IMG/VR virus record: IMGVR_UViG_3300013094_000019 | Coordinates: 85,681 to 149,680 of that record | Source of the DNA: a virus | Strand: one strand, 5' to 3' | DNA: 64,000 nt | In this document: positions 28,601 to 35,325 of the stretch, one piece after another | Layout of the letters: each line of letters begins with the position of its first letter | Position numbering within the stretch: position 1 is the stretch's first letter | The notes under the pieces: model-generated | The model's input: the letters and a program-made list of their open reading frames with translations, nothing else | What the model was told of the DNA's origin: nothing | The model's database searches: none | Program-made: the position numbers and the translations under genes

Positions 28601-28999
28601 GTTGGCCTAGTTGCATACGGACAGTACACTAGACAGTTAGTTGCTAGTGCATTAGATCGTATTAATGTTGCTCGTTTAGTAATATATCTACGTCGTTTGT
28701 TTGCTACATTGGCTAAACCATATGTGTTTGAACCAAACGATACTATTACTCGCAATGAGCTAAAAGGCCATGCTGATACACTATTGCTTGAATTAGTAAG
28801 TCAACGAGCATTATATGACTTTATCACAGTTTGTGACACAACCAACAATCCACCAGCAGTCATTGACGCTAGTGAGTTATATTTGGATGTTGCCATTGAA
28901 CCGGTTAAAGCCGCAGAATTCATCTACATTCCAATCCGTTTAGAGAACACTGGCGCGATCAAAGCACTAGGTGCTGCGGCGGCTACCGGAACGGCTTAA
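25655..28999 (+). CDS. 18: Tail sheath protein (gp18-like), enlarged
   Basis: The 1,114-residue protein starts SPGVSVTVIDESFYVPG and ends with the conserved sheath C-domain (YLRRLFATLAKPYVFEPND, ELVSQRALYDFITVCDTTNN, DVAIEPVKAAEFIYIPIRL). T4 gp18 has 659 residues. The surplus is a beta-rich insertion between about residues 128 and 700. It holds four units of the form G-S/T/D-L/I-W, starting near ADGTLWLN, PTGSIWVK, TNTLWYDS and NGDLWIDS. The insertion presumably faces outward, as the variable domains of gp18 do. Sheath subunits polymerise around the tube and contract at infection. The gene opens the late tail operon. Confidence 0.9.
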   Translation: MATLNSPGVSVTVIDESFYVPGAPGTVPLVVVASAQDKTNAAGTIAPGTLKSNAGKVYLLTSQKDLSDTFGTPMFQVDAENNPIHASEINEYGLQAAYSLLGVSNRAYVVRADIDLDALAPSGTSPAGPPADGTLWLNTANTQWGVFQWQAGSALSGGQSFYNQQTANNLKVITNSAYTVLVSNKYAPVTSYGAIGDYAIVSVTSANTLWYKKPATNTAAGTWVEVGTPAWAASWPTVTSTIASGSVTFLNTDVITVNSTAVTTGLSLTTLATAINGNSTLTTAGISAAVVGGFLQIYSTGVSVALANSNGTPLSTMGVTAGTYIAPELTISPHTSVPVYDAATLSSTVGGAPTGSIWVKTTSPNAGANYFVNKYSASTSQWTTLVTNLYANNQSALAALDPTGGGINLAAGAIYVKYNTFDASPAIADFTIFERLTAGPTITTSSIIGSSTLTSGTNTFTISESAAGNSNLVNSTTVSFTAAGTSADANTLAAAISAQLPVGTNISVQVNSNNSITLTHMQGGEIYFIDGTNTPITKLFVPGTATNFYNAYSGTTGRFVATLWQYQVAGSGLATPSETAPTTVPATNTLWYDSSTTDVDIMINDGTKWVGYLTSTSPYYNSNASQRTDANGPIISATQPTTQSNGSQLQNGDLWIDSSDLEHFPKLYKWNYLSKVWVAVNNADHTSPNGIIFADARWTVTGANATGTPDTIQALLISNFVDFDCPSPTLYPKGMLLWNTRRSSFNVKKYVRNYINPNSRNPNYNNQELMTNYFSDRWVTASANQADGSGSFGRHSQRQIVVTAMKALIESSQAMRDEESLTINLLAAPGYTELIPDLVSLSTDRGQDCFVVADAPARLTPDATSLYAWGSNAANAASDGEKGLLTTSSNLGVYYPWGYATDNLGNNIVVPPSHMMLRTIALSDQVSYPWYAPAGTRRGIITNATSAGYVDATGEFQAVSLNTGQRDTLASVHVNPITYLAGVGLVAYGQYTRQLVASALDRINVARLVIYLRRLFATLAKPYVFEPNDTITRNELKGHADTLLLELVSQRALYDFITVCDTTNNPPAVIDASELYLDVAIEPVKAAEFIYIPIRLENTGAIKALGAAAATGTA

Positions 29000-29020
29000 T
29001 AAATTACGGAGAATATTTAA

Positions 29021-29641
29021 ATGGCAATTTCATCATTAAGTAAGTTTACAGTACCACTGGCATCAGACCAAAGCGCAACTAGCCAAGGTATGTTGATGCC
29101 AAAGCTGAAGTATCGCTTCAGATTAAACTTTGAAAATTTTGGTACAAGTACACCGACAACTGAAATGACTAAGCAAGTACAAGATGCGGCTCGCCCTCAT
29201 GTACAGTTTGAAGACAAAGTTATTGAGGTTTACAATAGTCAGATCCATTATGCAGGTAAACCAAAATGGCAACCTCTTAAGGTTATGGTCCGTGACGATG
29301 TTACCGGTGCTGTCAGCAAACTAGTCGGAGAACAACTACAGAAACAATTTGATTTCTTTGAGCAGTCGAGCGCAGCTTCAGGTGGCGACTATAAGTTTAC
29401 ACTACGCATTGAAATGCTTGATGGTGGTAACGGTGCATTAGCTCCTAATGTTTTAGAAACATGGGAATGTTATGGTTGCTATCTAACTGATGTTGACTAT
29501 AGTGAAATCAAATACAGTGAAATGACTCCTGCAATGATTTCTTTAACTGTGCAGTTTGACAACGCTTTACAAACAAGTGGTGGCGCAGCAGCAGCAACAT
29601 CGAGAACTATAGGTACCAACGCAACTGGCGGCGGTATATGA
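29021..29641 (+). CDS. 19: Tail tube protein (gp19-like)
   Basis: The 206-residue protein has the gp19 core: YRFRLNFENF near 31, IEVYNSQIHYAGKPKWQPL, a middle helix (LVGEQLQKQFDFFEQ) and a C-terminal WECYGCYLTDVDYSEIKYSE followed by SLTVQFDNAL. Hexameric rings of this protein form the DNA conduit inside the sheath. It lies 21 bases after the sheath gene with a GGAG ribosome-binding site and is followed by a strong terminator. Confidence 0.88.
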   Translation: MAISSLSKFTVPLASDQSATSQGMLMPKLKYRFRLNFENFGTSTPTTEMTKQVQDAARPHVQFEDKVIEVYNSQIHYAGKPKWQPLKVMVRDDVTGAVSKLVGEQLQKQFDFFEQSSAASGGDYKFTLRIEMLDGGNGALAPNVLETWECYGCYLTDVDYSEIKYSEMTPAMISLTVQFDNALQTSGGAAAATSRTIGTNATGGGI

Positions 29642-29650
29642 TAATAAAAA

Positions 29651-29672
29651 GCTCGCTAAGGCGAGCTTTTTT
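29651..29672 (+). terminator. Rho-independent terminator after tail tube
   Basis: GCTCGC (29651-29656), loop TAAG, GCGAGC (29661-29666), then six T residues; an A-tract precedes the stem, so the hairpin could extend and also act on the other strand. Confidence 0.9.
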
Positions 29673-29707
29673 ATGACTAATCATTAACTACATACTTAAT
29701 TCTTAAC

Positions 29708-29715
29708 ACTAAATA
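29708..29715 (+). promoter_or_regulatory. Late-type promoter ACTAAATA with start site on the ATG
   Basis: ACTAAATA ends at 29715. With T4 late spacing the transcription start would be 29721, the A of the ATG. No Shine-Dalgarno is visible before the ATG. Confidence 0.5.
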
Positions 29716-29720
29716 TTTAC

Positions 29721-30710
29721 ATGGCCGGATTTACACCTAATCAATTATTAAAAGAAACATCTACTACAGTATTAAAAGACTGGAAGCATGCCGCTCGACT
29801 ATTTGTTGATAATCAATTCCAATTTGCACCTAAGCATAAATTTTTATTCCATACTTATTTTAGTATTAATAAGGCTGCACTATCAACAATAACATTATCG
29901 CAAAATTATAATAATACTATAGGTATGTTAGTTAAAAGTGCAGATCTACCTAATTATGAAATTAAAATTGATACGCTAAATCAATATAACCGTAAGAAAA
30001 ATGTCCAATACATACAGAGTTATAAGCCCATTAATTTAGTGTTCCATGATGACAACATGGGTCTTATTAATCAATTATGGCAAAATTATTATAGCTACTA
30101 TTTCGCTGATCCTAATAGTGCAGCGGTGGCAGGGGCATTTGCTAGGAATGCAACACAGGCCTATGCTAGTGCAAAGCCCACACCATACGGTCTAGATAAC
30201 GGAAGCACTAATCCATTTTTTAATTATATAAAAATTTATCAGATGGCTAGACATGAATTTGTTTGCTATAAAATTATAAATCCTATTATTACAGCATTTA
30301 ATCATAATAAGATGGAATATGGTCAAAATTCTACAGCTGACAATACTATGACTATAGCATATGAAGCAGTTGAGTATTCGTCAGGAGATATGAATTTAGA
30401 ATATCCAGAAGGATTTGCAGATACCAACTATGATCAAACACCTAGTCCGCTAATCGGTGAAAATCCAGGAACTTCGACCTGGGCTAATGTGCAAGGAGTC
30501 AAAGATAATGCATATAATTTTGTGCAGAATATCAATGATACTATCGGTAGTTACAATCAAAATAATTTGCCCATCTCTAATCAGCCTGTGAATGGAGTAA
30601 AGCCTTCTGGTGATACTTCTGCTCCGGTCAACGGAACACAGGGAGTTAAATTCCCGCAGTCAACAAATACTAATACTCCTAATGAAGCAAAGAATACTAG
30701 GTTAACATAA
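29721..30710 (+). CDS. Tail-tube-like / baseplate-tube junction protein candidate
   Basis: The 329-residue protein has KHKFLFHTYFSIN, LVKSADLPNYEIKIDTLNQY and NRKKNVQYIQSYKPINLVFH, a pattern of tube-related proteins in marine T4-like phages. The N-terminal 230 residues would be the tube-fold core. The rest is an Asn/Pro/Ser-rich, probably flexible tail. Its place right after gp19 fits a tube paralog, tube initiator (gp54/gp48-like) or tape-associated protein; I cannot decide between these. The mRNA is probably leaderless. Confidence 0.55.
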   Translation: MAGFTPNQLLKETSTTVLKDWKHAARLFVDNQFQFAPKHKFLFHTYFSINKAALSTITLSQNYNNTIGMLVKSADLPNYEIKIDTLNQYNRKKNVQYIQSYKPINLVFHDDNMGLINQLWQNYYSYYFADPNSAAVAGAFARNATQAYASAKPTPYGLDNGSTNPFFNYIKIYQMARHEFVCYKIINPIITAFNHNKMEYGQNSTADNTMTIAYEAVEYSSGDMNLEYPEGFADTNYDQTPSPLIGENPGTSTWANVQGVKDNAYNFVQNINDTIGSYNQNNLPISNQPVNGVKPSGDTSAPVNGTQGVKFPQSTNTNTPNEAKNTRLT

Positions 30711-30711
30711 T

Positions 30712-31080
30712 ATGCAAACTAATTTACCAATACAAACACAAACATCTAGTGATTCTGCAGTTAAACAAATCTTTGATAAATTTTATCAAAATCAAGTTAC
30801 ATTTCCAGCAGAACAAATAGATGCAGTAGTAGGGTTCTTTACGAAAAAAGGATTTGATCCATCTAGTGCCCGTAGCACAGCCATAGTTTTATTAAATCAA
30901 GCCAAGTCAGAAAATGTCAACGTCATGTCTGTGGTAGATACACTTAAAGGCCTTAATGATCTTGCATTAAGCCAAGTTGTTGCACAAATTTTAAACAGTT
31001 ATAGAGAAAAAACTAGCCTGCTAGGATATAGGATAGCACCTGTTTCAAATTTGTACGAGTCTAGAAATATCTTGGTGTAA
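30712..31080 (+). CDS. Conserved virion-module protein of unknown function
   Basis: The 122-residue helical protein contains ITFPAEQ-like TFPAEQIDAVVGFFTKKGFD, then ARSTAIVLLNQAKSENVNVM and a leucine-rich helix ending SLLGYRIAP. Similar short proteins occur in marine T4-like phages beside tail and head genes. No enzymatic motif is visible. It starts 2 bases after the tube-like gene and 1 base before gp4, within one operon. A structural or assembly role is inferred. Confidence 0.6.
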   Translation: MQTNLPIQTQTSSDSAVKQIFDKFYQNQVTFPAEQIDAVVGFFTKKGFDPSSARSTAIVLLNQAKSENVNVMSVVDTLKGLNDLALSQVVAQILNSYREKTSLLGYRIAPVSNLYESRNILV

Positions 31081-31081
31081 C

Positions 31082-31519
31082 ATGGCAAAATTTGCTCGTG
31101 GCAGATTCCAACTAACACATCCTGAAAAATATGTCGGTAACAAGGTTCCGATATATCGTAGCAGTTGGGAATGGCACTTCATGCGTATGTGTGATACTAA
31201 TGAAAGCATTCTTAAATGGGCCAGTGAAGCAGTACAAATACCCTATAGAGATCCGCTATCTGGCAGACAAACTGTCTATGTACCGGATTTTTTCATCCAG
31301 TATGTTGATAAATTTGGAAAACAACACGTTGAGCTAATTGAAATTAAACCTGCTAGTCAAACAATACTTGAACGAGTCGGTAAGAACAAATATAATCAAG
31401 CTCAGTTTGTAAAAAATCAAGCCAAATGGGCTAGCGCACAACATTGGTGTAAACAACAAAATATTGTTTTTAGAGTAATTAATGAAAATGATATTTTCCA
31501 CCAAGGCGGAATGGCATAA
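31082..31519 (+). CDS. 4: Head completion protein (gp4-like), endonuclease fold
   Basis: The 145-residue protein matches T4 gp4: NKVPIYRSSWEWHFMRMCD, then ILKWASEAVQIPYRDP and VYVPDFFIQY. The PDF and ELIEIKP motifs (D near 63, E-x-K near 84) match a TnsA/PD-(D/E)xK-type nuclease core. gp4 is needed to finish the DNA-filled head before tail joining. It lies between tail genes and the terminase genes. Confidence 0.82.
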   Translation: MAKFARGRFQLTHPEKYVGNKVPIYRSSWEWHFMRMCDTNESILKWASEAVQIPYRDPLSGRQTVYVPDFFIQYVDKFGKQHVELIEIKPASQTILERVGKNKYNQAQFVKNQAKWASAQHWCKQQNIVFRVINENDIFHQGGMA

Positions 31520-31527
31520 GTAATAAC

Positions 31528-32007
31528 ATGACAAAGAAACTTGAAGAAATTCTCAATCTACCTGATAGTAAAAAAATTATCAAAGCTGATGAGCAAAAAA
31601 TTATTCCACCTAAACCTGAACCATTTTTAAGGAATATGGCTGAGTTTGATAAAATTTCAGCTGCATTGCCGCAAGTGAAAGGTCTAGGTGATTTAGGTGA
31701 TCAAGAACTAGATGCACTGGCAAAAAAAGCCGAAGACGCCTATGACGATATTATGGATTTAGGTATGAATGTTGAAGCTAGATTCAGTGGCCGCCTGTTT
31801 GAAGTTGCAGCTAGCATGCTAGGTCATGCGATCAGTGCTAAGAGTGCTAAATTAGATAAAAAATTAAAAATGGTCGATCTACAGCTTAAAAAACTAAAGT
31901 TAGACCAAGAATCAACTAGTGTAGATGATAGTGTTACGATTCCAGGGGATGGCTTTATTGTTAGCGATCGTAATAGCCTACTAGAAAAATTAAAGAATAT
32001 GAAATAA
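31528..32007 (+). CDS. 16: Terminase small subunit (gp16-like)
   Basis: The 159-residue, mainly helical protein has two long helices in the middle (LAKKAEDAYDDIMDLGMNVE and FEVAASMLGHAISAKSAKLD), a Lys-rich segment, and a C-terminal strand near VTIPGDGFIVSDRNSLLEK resembling the end of T4 gp16 (NATVFMGSPTELMDEI). T4 gp16 (164 residues) recognises the DNA for packaging and stimulates gp17. Its location a few genes before gp17 supports the call. Confidence 0.7.
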   Translation: MTKKLEEILNLPDSKKIIKADEQKIIPPKPEPFLRNMAEFDKISAALPQVKGLGDLGDQELDALAKKAEDAYDDIMDLGMNVEARFSGRLFEVAASMLGHAISAKSAKLDKKLKMVDLQLKKLKLDQESTSVDDSVTIPGDGFIVSDRNSLLEKLKNMK

Positions 32008-32010
32008 ATA
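32003..32010 (+). promoter_or_regulatory. Possible late-type promoter AATAAATA
   Basis: AATAAATA overlaps the end of gp16 and lies 19 nt before the ATG at 32030. It is a variant octamer with the usual spacing; no strong ribosome-binding site follows. Confidence 0.35.
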
Positions 32011-32029
32011 TAGTACTAGGATTACACTT

Positions 32030-32656
32030 ATGAAACCATTTTCAGTATACTTGCAAGATAGCCATAAAATCTACGAATTTAAGATAAAAATTGCCGGAGA
32101 TTTAGACCGAAGCTTTAACAAAGACATCGCCAGAGCACTCGATGTGTTTAGAGTTGTTAGCTGTTCTGCCGGCAAGCGTTTGCCTATAGCAGAGATGCAC
32201 ATGGACTTTCCTGAGCATAAAAACACCAATGTTACCATTTTTGACATTGTTACATCATATCCCGCAACTAGTATGCAAGTTCGAAATGAAATAGCATCAA
32301 AATTAAAAATTGCCGAAGATAGGATCAAAGTCCGTAATCTAAAAGAACAAGACGAGATTGAAATTAATCATGAGCATGCAGAGCCGACCGAAGAAGCATT
32401 GCTAGGTAAAGACTATGAAGAAAGCAATCATCAAGACATGGTCGGTGATAAATGGGTCATGACATTTTTAAAAGAATTAGCAAAAACTAAGCATGAAGGC
32501 GAGCAGTATACTGGAGTTAATGATCATATCCTAGCTAAAGGTGCTCCTCAACACAGCGGCGAAACTCCTGCTAAACAAGTAGAATCAAAGATTAATATTA
32601 AGAATCTTTTTACCAAGCAGGTCAAAGTACCCGATCCAACTAAGGGAGCAAGATAA
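32030..32656 (+). CDS. Conserved head-module protein of unknown function
   Basis: The 208-residue protein has a folded N-terminal part (MKPFSVYLQDSHKIYEF; AGKRLPIAEMHMDFPEHKN; VTIFDIVTSYPATSMQVRNE; IKVRNLKEQDEIEIN) and an acidic, probably disordered C-terminal part. Related proteins occur in marine T4-like phages between terminase and head genes. A capsid or scaffold role is inferred from place and charge only. The stop overlaps the next start by 1 base. Confidence 0.6.
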   Translation: MKPFSVYLQDSHKIYEFKIKIAGDLDRSFNKDIARALDVFRVVSCSAGKRLPIAEMHMDFPEHKNTNVTIFDIVTSYPATSMQVRNEIASKLKIAEDRIKVRNLKEQDEIEINHEHAEPTEEALLGKDYEESNHQDMVGDKWVMTFLKELAKTKHEGEQYTGVNDHILAKGAPQHSGETPAKQVESKINIKNLFTKQVKVPDPTKGAR

Positions 32657-33642
32657 TGAATTTTCAAGATTTATTAGTAAAGATAAGTGCGTTAGATAAA
32701 CCAGTTAGTGAATCTATGCAACCACCAGTACAGGCTATAGGAACAACTCCGAGCGTTCCTGCAACACCTGCAGAAACAGGAGATAGTGGCCATTTAAGTT
32801 TAGGTGAAGAAAATCCTGATCAAACTTTAGATGTTCACCCAGGTGAGTTAGATGCACAAGGTGAACCTAATTGGCAGATTCCGCAAGATGATAAAAATTG
32901 GATCATACCAAAAAATCCTGCAGAAGAAGAAAAACTAATGCAGGCACATCCTGAAATTAGAGATTTGTTGCAAAAATTACAAGCTATCCAACAGGGTCAC
33001 GGAGTTGATGAAGTGGGCGGTGCTATGGATATTCCTGGTAATGAAGACGACTTTAGTCCTACAGATGCACACGGTGGTGATGTACTACATACTGAAACAC
33101 TACCGGATGACCATCCACAGAAATATAGTCCAACTGAAGAAGAATGGAATAATGAACCACATCCGATAACATACGGCATTGAAAAGATAACCCAAAGCGG
33201 AGATGATCTTTCCGGTAATCTTGGATCGCATGCACAACGTCAGAATACACTAGTTCGCGGTGCTCCTAAGATGGAGGCATTGGTGCAGAGGCTAACTGAT
33301 CATTATCAGTCTATTAAAGAAGCGGACGGTGAAAAAAGAACAATGAGCCGTGCTGCTAAAGGTGTTATGAAATACGGTAAAGAAGGTATGAAAGCACTTG
33401 CTAAAGCTGGTAAGGAAGGCAAAGACTTAGACAAAGTCCGTGACAAGTATAACAAATATGATGAAGCATATAATCCTAATTCAGCAGGGGCAGAACATGC
33501 TCGTGGAATTAAGGCAAGTCATAGAGCAGAACTTGAAAAGAAAGCAAAAGCAGGCGATGAATCTGCTAAGAAAAGACTAAAAGCTATGAATGATCGTGAT
33601 GAACAAATGCGTAACGATTATAATGCTCGTATGGAACGATAA
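32656..33642 (+). CDS. Acidic, largely disordered virion-module protein
   Basis: The 328-residue protein begins MNFQDLLVKISALDKPVSES, has an acidic Pro/Gln/Glu-rich middle (about 30-190), and ends in a basic helical region (KALAKAGKEGKDLDKVRDKY; AELEKKAKAGDESAKKRLKA). The split into acid and basic halves recalls prohead core or internal head proteins. I do not recognise a family. A strong terminator follows. Confidence 0.55.
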   Translation: MNFQDLLVKISALDKPVSESMQPPVQAIGTTPSVPATPAETGDSGHLSLGEENPDQTLDVHPGELDAQGEPNWQIPQDDKNWIIPKNPAEEEKLMQAHPEIRDLLQKLQAIQQGHGVDEVGGAMDIPGNEDDFSPTDAHGGDVLHTETLPDDHPQKYSPTEEEWNNEPHPITYGIEKITQSGDDLSGNLGSHAQRQNTLVRGAPKMEALVQRLTDHYQSIKEADGEKRTMSRAAKGVMKYGKEGMKALAKAGKEGKDLDKVRDKYNKYDEAYNPNSAGAEHARGIKASHRAELEKKAKAGDESAKKRLKAMNDRDEQMRNDYNARMER

Positions 33643-33677
33643 AAATTCGTCGCAGTTAGCACCCTGTCCAAGGTGCC

Positions 33678-33705
33678 AAATAGACCCCAAGGGGTCTATT
33701 TTTTT
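33678..33705 (+). terminator. Rho-independent terminator before terminase gene
   Basis: AAATAGACCCC (33678-33688) pairs with GGGGTCTATTT (33691-33701) over an AA loop, an 11-bp perfect stem followed by T residues. The next promoter octamer starts 2 nt further on. Confidence 0.92.
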
Positions 33706-33706
33706 G

Positions 33707-33714
33707 TGTAAATA
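33707..33714 (+). promoter_or_regulatory. Possible late-type promoter TGTAAATA with start site on the ATG
   Basis: TGTAAATA ends 6 nt before the terminase ATG, so with T4 late spacing transcription would start at the A of the ATG (33720). No Shine-Dalgarno is visible. Confidence 0.45.
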
Positions 33715-33719
33715 ACAGC

Positions 33720-35315
33720 ATGTCAAAGAGCTTAGATGGCGTCTTAACTAAAAAGGCGCATACAAAAGAAAAATTTACAGAACAGCAGTTAACAGATCTG
33801 ATGATGTGTTCTGATGACCTAACAGGTCATCATTATTTTGCTAAAAATTTCTTTCACATTCAACATCCGGTAAAAGGTAAACTATTATTTGAACCTTTTA
33901 GCTACCAGGAAAGATTACTAGATAGTTATCATGGACATAGATTTAACATAAACATGTTGCCCCGTCAGAGTGGTAAGACTACATGTGCATCTGCATACTT
34001 GTTATGGTATGCCATGTTCCATCCTGATCAAACAGTATTAGTAGCCGCACACAAATACACAGGCGCACAGGAAATTATGCAACGCATACGCTATGGATAT
34101 GAGCTTTGCCCAGATTATATTCGTAGCGGAGTAGTAAGTTATAATAAAGGCAGTATAGAATTTGATAATGGTAGCCGTATAGTAAGCCAAACAACCACAG
34201 GCACTACTGGTCGTGGTATGTCCATATCACTACTATACTGTGATGAGTTTGCATTTGTGCAACCTAATATTGCTGAAGAATTTTGGACTTCAATTTCACC
34301 TACACTAGCTACTGGCGGTAAAGCAATTATTACATCAACGCCAAATAGTGACGAAGATACATTTGCCACCATATGGAAGGAAAGTCAAAATAAATTTGAC
34401 GAGTTCGGAGAAGAAAAAACAGATGGTACAGGTATCAACGGATTTTTTGGATTTCTCGCTGAGTGGCATGAGCACCCAGATCGAGATGAAGAATGGAAAA
34501 GGGCTGAAATGGGTCGTATCGGCGAAGAAAGATTCCGTCGAGAGTATGGATGTGAATTCTTAGTCTATGACGAAACATTAGTTAGCAGTCTTAAACTAGC
34601 TGAAATGACTGGTAAAGATCCTATCTTTAGGATGGGGCAAGTCCGTTGGTATAAAAAACCTACTCCTGGAAACATATATCTAATTTCCTTAGATCCTAGT
34701 TTAGGTACAGGCGGGGATTACGCGGGTATACAAGTATTTGAATTACCGAGTATGACACAGTGCGCCGAATGGCATCATAATATCACACCAGTGCAGGGAC
34801 AAGTTAAAATATTTCGAGATATAATAAATTATATACACGATCAGATAGGTGCAGAAAACAGAAACAAAATCTATTGGAGTGTTGAAAATAACACCGTCGG
34901 GGAAGCTGCCCTAATTGTTATATCTGATCTAGGAGAAGAAAGTTTTCCAGGTTTATTCTTAAGCGAACCTGCTCGAAAGGGACATGTTCGCAAATTCCGT
35001 AAAGGATTTAATACAACACATTCGACTAAAATATCAGCTTGTAGTAGGCTCAAGTTTCTCATTGAAGAAAACAAGATGAAAATCTACAGCAAACCATTTA
35101 TTAGCGAACTTAAAGGTTATACTGCCCAAGGTGTGACATTTAAGGCCAAGGAAGGAAACCATGATGATCTTGTCAGCGCAAGTCTACTTATAGTACGAAT
35201 GTCTGCTGTACTAAGTGAGTGGGATCCCGAAGTTTTTGATACAATAAGCAGCGGTGACGGTTTCGATGAAGACTATGTAGCTCCGTTGCCCATATTTGTT
35301 TCGTCACATATATGA
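33720..35315 (+). CDS. 17: Terminase large subunit (gp17-like)
   Basis: The 531-residue packaging motor has an ATPase domain with Walker A PRQSGKTT (81-88) and Walker B LLYCDEF near 172, a coupling motif ITSTPNS near 206, and an RNaseH-like nuclease domain with aspartates in SLDPSLGTGGDY near 324 and NHDDLVSAS near 480. It pumps DNA into proheads and cuts the concatemer. T4 gp17 has 610 residues. The call is secure. It has its own late-type octamer and probably a leaderless start. Confidence 0.95.
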   Translation: MSKSLDGVLTKKAHTKEKFTEQQLTDLMMCSDDLTGHHYFAKNFFHIQHPVKGKLLFEPFSYQERLLDSYHGHRFNINMLPRQSGKTTCASAYLLWYAMFHPDQTVLVAAHKYTGAQEIMQRIRYGYELCPDYIRSGVVSYNKGSIEFDNGSRIVSQTTTGTTGRGMSISLLYCDEFAFVQPNIAEEFWTSISPTLATGGKAIITSTPNSDEDTFATIWKESQNKFDEFGEEKTDGTGINGFFGFLAEWHEHPDRDEEWKRAEMGRIGEERFRREYGCEFLVYDETLVSSLKLAEMTGKDPIFRMGQVRWYKKPTPGNIYLISLDPSLGTGGDYAGIQVFELPSMTQCAEWHHNITPVQGQVKIFRDIINYIHDQIGAENRNKIYWSVENNTVGEAALIVISDLGEESFPGLFLSEPARKGHVRKFRKGFNTTHSTKISACSRLKFLIEENKMKIYSKPFISELKGYTAQGVTFKAKEGNHDDLVSASLLIVRMSAVLSEWDPEVFDTISSGDGFDEDYVAPLPIFVSSHI

Positions 35316-35321
35316 TAAATA
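35314..35321 (+). promoter_or_regulatory. Late-type promoter GATAAATA, 4 nt from the ATG
   Basis: GATAAATA overlaps the terminase stop codon and ends 4 nt before the ATG at 35326. It supports 35326 rather than the upstream in-frame ATG at 35296, which lies inside the terminase gene and upstream of the octamer. Confidence 0.5.
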
Positions 35322-35325
35322 TTAC

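Noticed and set aside
35296-35325. Longer start (ATG 35296) for the protein after terminase
   Set aside because: It lies inside the terminase gene and upstream of the octamer at 35314; the ATG at 35326 fits the promoter and conserved N-terminal style.
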